Origin: Willaertia magna
Taxonomy: Eukaryota; Heterolobosea; Eutetramitea; Acrasida; Naegleriidae
DNA: 11,083 bases
Direction: 5' to 3'
Assembly (NCBI GenBank): GCA_902984215.1
Contig: CADWAF010002546.1
Span: forward strand, 1-11,083
Shown here: in pieces, positions 6,131-11,083 of the stretch
How the letters are laid out: each line of letters starts with the position of its first letter
Position numbering within the stretch: the stretch's first letter is position 1
Position numbers and translations under genes: made by a program
The notes under the pieces: generated by a model
The model's input: only the letters and a program-made list of their open reading frames with translations
What the model was told of the DNA's origin: nothing
The model's database searches: none

Positions 6131-8811
6131 TCCCCAAAATTGAAAAAACGAATTTCCCAAATAGTTTGTAGATTTTGTGACAATTTTCTAATAATTCCTT
6201 CTTTTTGTATATAATTGTTAGGTAATACTCCTTGTCCATCAAATCTTTCAGTTGTATAACCAGCAAAATAAATTTCGTTGTCGTTTACAATTAAAGAAAA
6301 AGGGTCACCAAATAAATCAAACTTTTCAGCTGTGAAATTGCCCGACAAAGAAACATTAAGCATAAACATTTGAGATTTATCACCATCTCCTGCATAATAA
6401 TGGTTTAGTATGACAGCTTGTGTTTCTTTTAATGTTAAAACAGCACCTCTAAAATAACCAATAGCAATAACAAATGGTTCTCCACTTGGGCTACTGGTAA
6501 AAGAAATATCTCTTAAACGGCAAGCGTTTGTACTAGCTACAAATTCTTTATCAAATCGTGTTGTTTCTCCTTGATTATTGTAAGGAACATCTATCGCTAT
6601 TAATCTACAATTACAGTTTTCATAATCAGCGGATACATATTTACTTTTATCAATTGTGACTATTACAATATCTTTGTTGTTAGAGAAATCTTCTTTTACA
6701 ATAATCTTGGTTGGGATTGGAGTTTTTTGTTCTTCACTTTCATAAATAAGTTTGGCCCAAACACATTCCCCAGTTGTACCATTTAACTTTGAAAGAGCAG
6801 TGACCACTACTGGATCTGTTTGTGCAGCTGAAGTTATAGTAATACTTCTTCCACAATAGTTCAACGATGTGTCTGATTCCTTTGGTTTTTCATGCACTAA
6901 TGTTCCAATTGAGTAAATAAAGCCAAATGTTGTCACTTGACTAAAGGAAGTTATGACAACTCCATCCTTATATACAGGTAGTTCATACCAATCTGGTTTA
7001 TAAATAGAAAGAACTGTGTAATCTAAAAATGGTTTACTTTCTACATAATAACTACCATTATTAAAAACTACATATTTAAAACCTTGTAAAGCGCTCAGTT
7101 GAGCAGGTTGATCCACTTCACCAATTTTTCCAGAAATAATTAAATTATATTGTAACGATAAATTTGGAAAATCATAACTATTTAAATTTGACATAAATTG
7201 ATTATATTCTTCTTTGGTCGACACTAATTGTAAATCAACTTTTGAAATAAAACTGTTAGAATTATTAGTACTCATTTCATTAAACACCAATTGTTGTTTT
7301 GAAATAACTTTTGTATAGTCAAGAACAATCTCACAATTTCTTCCTTTAAATCCTTCTTTACATTTACAAATATCATTTGCAATACACGTTCCAGCACCAC
7401 TACAAACATTTGTGTCAGTATTCCAAATATTAAAACATTTAAATACATCACATCTGTTACCATAATAATTTGTGTCACATTTACAAATATCATCTAAAAT
7501 GCAACTTCCTTTTCCATTGCAAACGTTAGTCGTGTCGTTTGCTACAACATTATAACATTTATATTGTGGAATAGTGAAATTGCCCGACAAAGAAACATTA
7601 AGCATAAACATTTGGTAATTATTGCCATCCCCTAAATAATAGTGGTTTAGTATAAAAGTTTGTGGTGTTTCTTTTAATGTTAAAGTAGGACCATTAAAAT
7701 AACCTATAACAATAACAAATGGTTCTCCACTTGGGCTACTTGCAAATGCAACATCTCGTAAACGACAATCACGCACAGTACCAGATGTAAATTCTTTATC
7801 AAACCGAGTTGTTTCCCCTTGATTGTTATAAGGAACATCTAATGCAATTAATCTACTATTATAAACTTCTAAGCCTAGGGATTTTCTTTTATCAATTGTG
7901 GCTATTACAATATCTTTGTTGTTGAAAATATCTTCTTTTACAATTATCTTGGTTGGAGTTGACCAAGTTATTTCATTATCAAAAATAAATTTAGCCCAAA
8001 CACATTCCCCATTTGTACTATTTAACTTTGAAATAACAGTGATCACAACTGGATCAGTTTGTGCAGTTGAAGATATAGTAATACTTCTTCCACAATGGTT
8101 CAATGTGTTGGATTCCATTGGTTTTTCACTTACCAACGTTCCAATTGAGTAAATAAATCCAGATGTTGTCACTTTGCTGAAAGAAGTTACAACAGCCCCT
8201 TCCTTATAAATTTCTTGTTGTTCAGGATAATTACGGGAAGTAATTAAGGGATATGAAAATGGTAGATTACCTTCTGACACAAAATAACTACCATTATTAA
8301 ATACTACATAATTTAATTTTTGTAAAGTGGCTATTTGTACTGAAGACTCCATTCCACCAATCTTTCCAGAAAAAAATAAATTATATTGTAACGATAAACT
8401 CGGAAAATCATAACTATTTAAATTTGACATAAATTGATTATATTCTTCGTTGGTTGACACTAGTTGCAAATCAACTGTTGAAATAAAACTGTTTGGATTA
8501 TTAGTACTCATTTCATTAAATACCAATTGTTGTTTTGAAATAACTTTTGTATAGTCAAGAACAATCTCACAATTTCTTCCTTTAAATCCTTCTTTACATT
8601 TACAAATATCATTTGCAACACACGTTCCAGCACTACTACAAACATTAGTGTCAGTATTCCAAATATTAAAACATTTAAATACATCACATCTGTTACCATA
8701 ATAATTTGTGTCACATTTACAAATATCATCTAAAATGCAACTTCCTTTTCCATTGCAAACTTTTGTTTTATCATATGCTGAAACGTTATAACATTTATAT
8801 TGTGGAATAAC
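6064..8811 (-). CDS. EGF-module/beta-propeller-like extracellular protein, two tandem units, both ends apparently lost
   Basis: The frame is open for 915 codons below a stop at 8812-8814. Its first ATG (8509-8511) lies about 100 codons in, yet homology starts at once, so the true 5' end is missing or in an unseen exon. Order: an EGF pair with cysteines at residues 7,19,25,31,33,42 and 47,58,64,70,72,81; a roughly 330-residue region from VFNEMSTNN to LSGNFT containing GEPFVIVIGYF and a FMLNVSLSGNF strand, resembling SBBP-type propeller repeats; the same EGF pair 412 residues later; a second copy of the region; then DPFSLIVNDNEIYFAGYTT and a last blade broken off at LDSRGESLIK. Six-cysteine EGF modules imply a secreted or surface-exposed protein, but no signal peptide is visible. 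The final SLIK and stop come from antisense RCC1-gene DNA. It could be an expressed truncated gene or a young pseudogene; the long open frame favours recent truncation. Confidence 0.72.
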   Translation of the reverse strand, partial: VIPQYKCYNVSAYDKTKVCNGKGSCILDDICKCDTNYYGNRCDVFKCFNIWNTDTNVCSSAGTCVANDICKCKEGFKGRNCEIVLDYTKVISKQQLVFNEMSTNNPNSFISTVDLQLVSTNEEYNQFMSNLNSYDFPSLSLQYNLFFSGKIGGMESSVQIATLQKLNYVVFNNGSYFVSEGNLPFSYPLITSRNYPEQQEIYKEGAVVTSFSKVTTSGFIYSIGTLVSEKPMESNTLNHCGRSITISSTAQTDPVVITVISKLNSTNGECVWAKFIFDNEITWSTPTKIIVKEDIFNNKDIVIATIDKRKSLGLEVYNSRLIALDVPYNNQGETTRFDKEFTSGTVRDCRLRDVAFASSPSGEPFVIVIGYFNGPTLTLKETPQTFILNHYYLGDGNNYQMFMLNVSLSGNFTIPQYKCYNVVANDTTNVCNGKGSCILDDICKCDTNYYGNRCDVFKCFNIWNTDTNVCSGAGTCIANDICKCKEGFKGRNCEIVLDYTKVISKQQLVFNEMSTNNSNSFISKVDLQLVSTKEEYNQFMSNLNSYDFPNLSLQYNLIISGKIGEVDQPAQLSALQGFKYVVFNNGSYYVESKPFLDYTVLSIYKPDWYELPVYKDGVVITSFSQVTTFGFIYSIGTLVHEKPKESDTSLNYCGRSITITSAAQTDPVVVTALSKLNGTTGECVWAKLIYESEEQKTPIPTKIIVKEDFSNNKDIVIVTIDKSKYVSADYENCNCRLIAIDVPYNNQGETTRFDKEFVASTNACRLRDISFTSSPSGEPFVIAIGYFRGAVLTLKETQAVILNHYYAGDGDKSQMFMLNVSLSGNFTAEKFDLFGDPFSLIVNDNEIYFAGYTTERFDGQGVLPNNYIQKEGIIRKLSQNLQTIWEIRFFNFGDYTNEISVKNMYLDSRGESLIK
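6332..8810 (-). repeat. Tandem direct duplication of about 1.24 kb (EGF pair plus propeller region)
   Basis: Unit 1 spans about 8810-7575 and unit 2 about 7574-6332; the offset is 1236 bp at the EGF pair and 1242 bp at the far end. The EGF-coding part is almost invariant: 7261-7524 and 8497-8760 differ at four positions in 264 by eye. The flanking region is looser, with seven differences in 60 at 7201-7260 against 8437-8496. The period is a multiple of three, so the frame is kept. The unit boundary (TATTCCACAA, minus strand) coincides with the upstream edge of the whole array. Confidence 0.9.
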
Positions 8812-9055
8812 TTAAATTTACACATTAAAATTTATGGATTTTATCAAGAATTGTCTTTTGTGTTGTTATTTTAAAGTTTATTTGTAAATTGAATGAAAAC
8901 ATCAATGAAAAGTTGGAAGGAAACTGAAATTTATTGAATTAACAAATTTATTTCACAACACTTCCTTTAGCCAAAAGAACCAAAGGTTGGCTGGTTAGAA
9001 CGTTTTTAAATTAGAAAACAACGTTGGATCAAATAATAAATTAAAAAACAACAAA
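8812..9055. other. Intergenic region upstream of the AlkB-like gene
   Basis: This 244-bp stretch lies between the upstream edge of the minus-strand EGF frame and the plus-strand AlkB-like start, so it is the likely promoter area of the latter. It holds a GC-richer island with an inverted repeat, AGCCAA at 8969-8974 and TTGGCT at 8987-8992, with AACC/GGTT nested inside. The minus strand shows no exon with a signal peptide: the candidate ATG starting MFSFNLQINF stops after 25 codons and has no clear splice donor. The leader directly before the start is A-rich, like that of the RCC1-like genes. Confidence 0.5.
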
Positions 9056-10012
9056 ATGAAAAGAAAACCAAACTTAGTTTCCGATTTTCTTCTCTCTTTA
9101 AAAAAGAGAAAGAAAGAAGTCTGTGGTGAGTCCAGTAGTAGTGATGATGAAAGTGATATTGACAATAAGAAAGAAGGAAACAACAAGAATAATAACAACA
9201 AAGAAGACAACAATAATAACAATGACAATAATATAAAGAAGATGATTAAAACAAAAGAAAAACTTACAAAAATCAACAATTCATCTTTGTACACGGAAAT
9301 ATTTTTAATTAACAATGAAACGAATGGCTCACAAGTGAAATACATTGAAAATTTCATGACAAAAGAAGAATCAAAACAACTTTTTGAAACGTTAATGAAG
9401 ATTTGTGAATGAGGAAAATTAAAAATGTTTGGAAAGGAAATTATTTCAAAAAGACAAATGTCAGCATTTGGTGAACGTGATTTTAAACCATTATATGATA
9501 AAGATAATTATTCAAAACAACATAGAAAACCATTACAAGATATTTGGCCAAAAGAATTATTAGATTTAAAAGAGAAAATAGAAAAATATACAGGTGAAAT
9601 ATTTACATTTGCTTTAATTAATAGATATGATGATGGTGATCATGCAATTGCATGGCATTCAGATGTAGAAGAAGATATTAAGGAAGGATCTTCAATTGTG
9701 TCAATTTCTTTAGGTGCTGCAAGAGATTTTCAATTTAGACCAATTCCTAATATTAAGGAAAAGAAGGAGTTAAATAAAAAAAAAGAAAAAACAGAAGAAG
9801 AAGAGAAAGAAGAAGATAAAAAGGAAGAAAAGGAAACTAAGAAAAAGAGAAAGAAAAATACAGAAATCATTACAAAATGTTTGGAAAATGGATCAATGGT
9901 AATTATGAATGCTGCAACACAGAAATATTATCAACATTGTGTTCCAGTAAGAAAGAAAGTATTGTCAACGAGATTGAATGTGACATTTAGACATGTTGTT
10001 AGAAAGAAATAG
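9056..10012 (+). CDS. AlkB-family Fe(II)/2-oxoglutarate dioxygenase, interrupted by in-frame TGA
   Basis: Two open stretches (118 and 195 residues) lie in the same frame, parted only by TGA at 9410-9412 and four codons. Counting TGA as residue 119, the protein has 318 positions. Residues 15-20 are a basic cluster (LKKRKK, possible nuclear signal), then Ser/Asp- and Asn-rich linkers, then the AlkB fold: FGKEIISKRQMSAFGERDF at 125-143, NRY at 189-191, the iron-binding HSD at 201-203, the distal His at 294 (QHCVPV), and R306 and R312 in RLNVTFR, which hold 2-oxoglutarate. A Lys/Glu-rich insert of about 40 residues sits near 233-272. The family oxidatively removes methyl groups from bases such as 1-methyladenine and 3-methylcytosine; the best resemblance is to ALKBH2/3-type enzymes. 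In relatives the TGA position is often Trp just before the FGK motif, so TGG-to-TGA mutation is likely. Pseudogene, sequence error and readthrough all remain possible. Confidence 0.82.
9755..9859 (+). repeat. Polypurine low-complexity tract coding a Lys/Glu-rich insert
   Basis: Roughly 105 nt of the AlkB-like gene are A and G with only about seven pyrimidines, built from GAA, AAG and AAA codons. It encodes a charged loop between the FQFRP strand and the ENGSMVIM strand, a position where AlkB proteins tolerate loop-length change. Replication slippage is the likely origin. Confidence 0.7.
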
Positions 10013-10064
10013 TTTTTTTTTCTTAAAGCTTGTCAACTTAGTTGTAAAGAATTTTGTACATTTA

Positions 10065-11083
10065 CTAAATAAATTGTATATCAATAAATAAATTTTTGTA
10101 ATCCATTAATTGATTTTTTAGTCTTAAAAAAAATAAATTCTTGTAGATGCAATCTTTACAATCAACATCTTCATTAATTAAATAATCAGAATTAAGCAAT
10201 AATATTGCACCGTAATCCATCGCAACAATTTTTAAAAACGGTAAAGTGTCACCCAAACTATCCTTTAACTTAACATAATCCCCAAATTTAAAATTGTTAT
10301 CTAAAGTCAACTCACCATTAAATTTATGTACATAAATTTTATTTTCTGTTGTAATAAAAGATGAATAACAGTCAGAATTAATATTATCTGAAAATAAAGA
10401 TAAAAGGTTCATTTCAACAGGTAAAGTGGTTACTGTGTAATCGTAAGAGCTTTTTAAATGTCTAACAATAAATATTTCATTATTATAAGAAAATAAACAT
10501 GAGTATAAAGTTGTAACAGAAATTGATTTAATTTTTGATTGTAAAAAATCTATTGGTTTAAAATAACAATTATCCTTTTCGTTATGATTTCCACCAGAAT
10601 CTCCACAAGAATAAACAATTCCATTTTCATCTAAAATTATTGTGTGATGTTCAGAACATTTTAAATCCTTAATTTTAACATGTTGTAATGCATCATTTTT
10701 TATAAAAGAATTATAAATTGGATTTTTATGACCTAATCCTAATTGACCATTATTATTTTTACCAAGAACATAAAGTAAATTATTTTCCGTTACAATAAAT
10801 AAAGTATTAAAATTTACTCTCATTAATTTTATATTTTCATTAAATTTTTGAATTTTTGTAAAAGTAAATTGTTGTTCCACATTTCCAGTAAATATATTTG
10901 TATTTCCAGTAAAATATAATTGGTTTAATTCATCAATAATAAAAGTACATTTATACCCACATTCTATAAATTTAATTTTATTTTCTAAATTTGGAATTGG
11001 TGTAAATTCTTCTGTACTAGTAATTTCATTACCTAACCCAATTTCTCCATTCTCGTTATTTCCTAATCCAAATAAAGATCCAA
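10065..11083 (-). CDS. RCC1-like repeat protein, inverted paralogue, 5' end outside window
   Basis: The minus-strand frame is open from the right edge to TAG at 10065-10067, 338 visible residues. It begins inside the first blade (GSLFGLGNNENGEIGLG), which aligns with residue 43 of the gene at 1017, so about 40 N-terminal residues lie beyond the window. Further blades follow: TFIIDELNQLYFTG, LFIVTENNLLYVLG with GQLGLG, TIILDENGIVYSCG, and the C-terminal SDYLINEDV region ending NLFIDIQFI. The codon for V at 10880 is not the true start, because homology continues upstream of it. The N-terminal half is closest to the gene at 1017, while the KPIDFLQSKIK region is nearer the gene at 5030, a mosaic pattern. 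Its 3' end faces the AlkB-like gene with 52 bp between stops. No frameshift is visible in the sequenced part. Confidence 0.85.
   Translation of the reverse strand, partial: GSLFGLGNNENGEIGLGNEITSTEEFTPIPNLENKIKFIECGYKCTFIIDELNQLYFTGNTNIFTGNVEQQFTFTKIQKFNENIKLMRVNFNTLFIVTENNLLYVLGKNNNGQLGLGHKNPIYNSFIKNDALQHVKIKDLKCSEHHTIILDENGIVYSCGDSGGNHNEKDNCYFKPIDFLQSKIKSISVTTLYSCLFSYNNEIFIVRHLKSSYDYTVTTLPVEMNLLSLFSDNINSDCYSSFITTENKIYVHKFNGELTLDNNFKFGDYVKLKDSLGDTLPFLKIVAMDYGAILLLNSDYLINEDVDCKDCIYKNLFFLRLKNQLMDYKNLFIDIQFI
10767..10922 (-). repeat. Near-identical inverted tract shared with 1305-1460
   Basis: This is the partner of the tract at 1305-1460: 156 nt, reverse complement, two mismatches by eye. It lies inside the inverted RCC1-like copy, about 9.3 kb away from its partner. 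Confidence 0.8.

Noticed and set aside
7272..7493. Minus-strand open frame of 73 codons (and its twin at 8508-8729)
   Set aside because: Both are the same alternative-frame reading of the duplicated EGF-coding DNA. The in-frame translation carries the conserved cysteine pattern; these do not.
7898..8152. Plus-strand 84-codon open frame within the EGF/propeller gene
   Set aside because: Antisense to strongly supported, duplicated coding sequence; its hydrophobic look comes from reading Asn/Lys/Thr codons backwards.
6079..8810. A transposon carrying the EGF/propeller segment between the RCC1-like and AlkB-like genes
   Set aside because: I see no terminal inverted repeats, no target-site duplication at the two edges, and no transposase or reverse transcriptase.
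8995..9357. Minus-strand 120-codon Leu/Ser-rich frame that looks like a membrane protein
   Set aside because: It is the antisense of the Asn/Lys/Asp-rich linker of the AlkB-like gene; AAC/AAG/GAA repeats read backwards give artificial Leu/Phe/Ser runs.
9401..9425. Intron spanning the TGA in the AlkB-like gene (GTGAATGAG start)
   Set aside because: The only nearby GT would either give an intron of a few nucleotides or remove the conserved FGK motif that follows the TGA.

Overview
The window looks like nuclear DNA of an AT-rich unicellular eukaryote. The genes have no bacterial ribosome binding sites, coding DNA is A/T-biased, one gene carries a canonical GTAAGT...TAG intron, and the proteins are eukaryotic in type: RCC1-like propellers, six-cysteine EGF modules joined to a beta-propeller-like region, and an AlkB homologue with Asn-rich and Lys/Glu-rich inserts. 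The RCC1-like expansion and the paired EGF modules resemble proteins of Naegleria-type amoeboflagellates (Heterolobosea). This is an inference from protein style; a dictyostelid-like amoeba is the main alternative because of the Asn runs and very low intergenic GC.

Layout. Positions 1-971: a broken RCC1-like copy (+), entering from the left edge, with two frame-shifting indels relative to its paralogues. 1017-2171: an intact paralogue (+). 2172-3630: a 1.46 kb spacer, part of it only about 8% GC, with one Asn/Gly/Asp-rich open stretch on the minus strand. 3631-4956: a divergent RCC1-like gene (+) that most likely contains a 45-nt intron whose length hides it inside the open frame. 5030-6130: a third tandem paralogue (+), whose last 16 codons overlap, tail to tail, a minus-strand frame (6064-8811) made of two tandem 1.24 kb EGF-EGF-propeller units. 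9056-10012: an AlkB-like dioxygenase (+) with all catalytic residues but an in-frame TGA at codon 119. 10065-11083: a fifth RCC1-like copy (-), cut by the right edge.

The genes do not look like a pathway. The window reads as a rapidly turning-over duplicated region: tandem and inverted RCC1-like copies, a sharp conversion-like tract between two inverted copies, a tandemly duplicated EGF cassette whose EGF part is nearly identical between units, a breakpoint near 6079 where two unrelated genes have lost their natural ends and gained stops from each other's antisense DNA, and at least one clear pseudogene. I found no RNA gene, CRISPR array or recognisable transposon.
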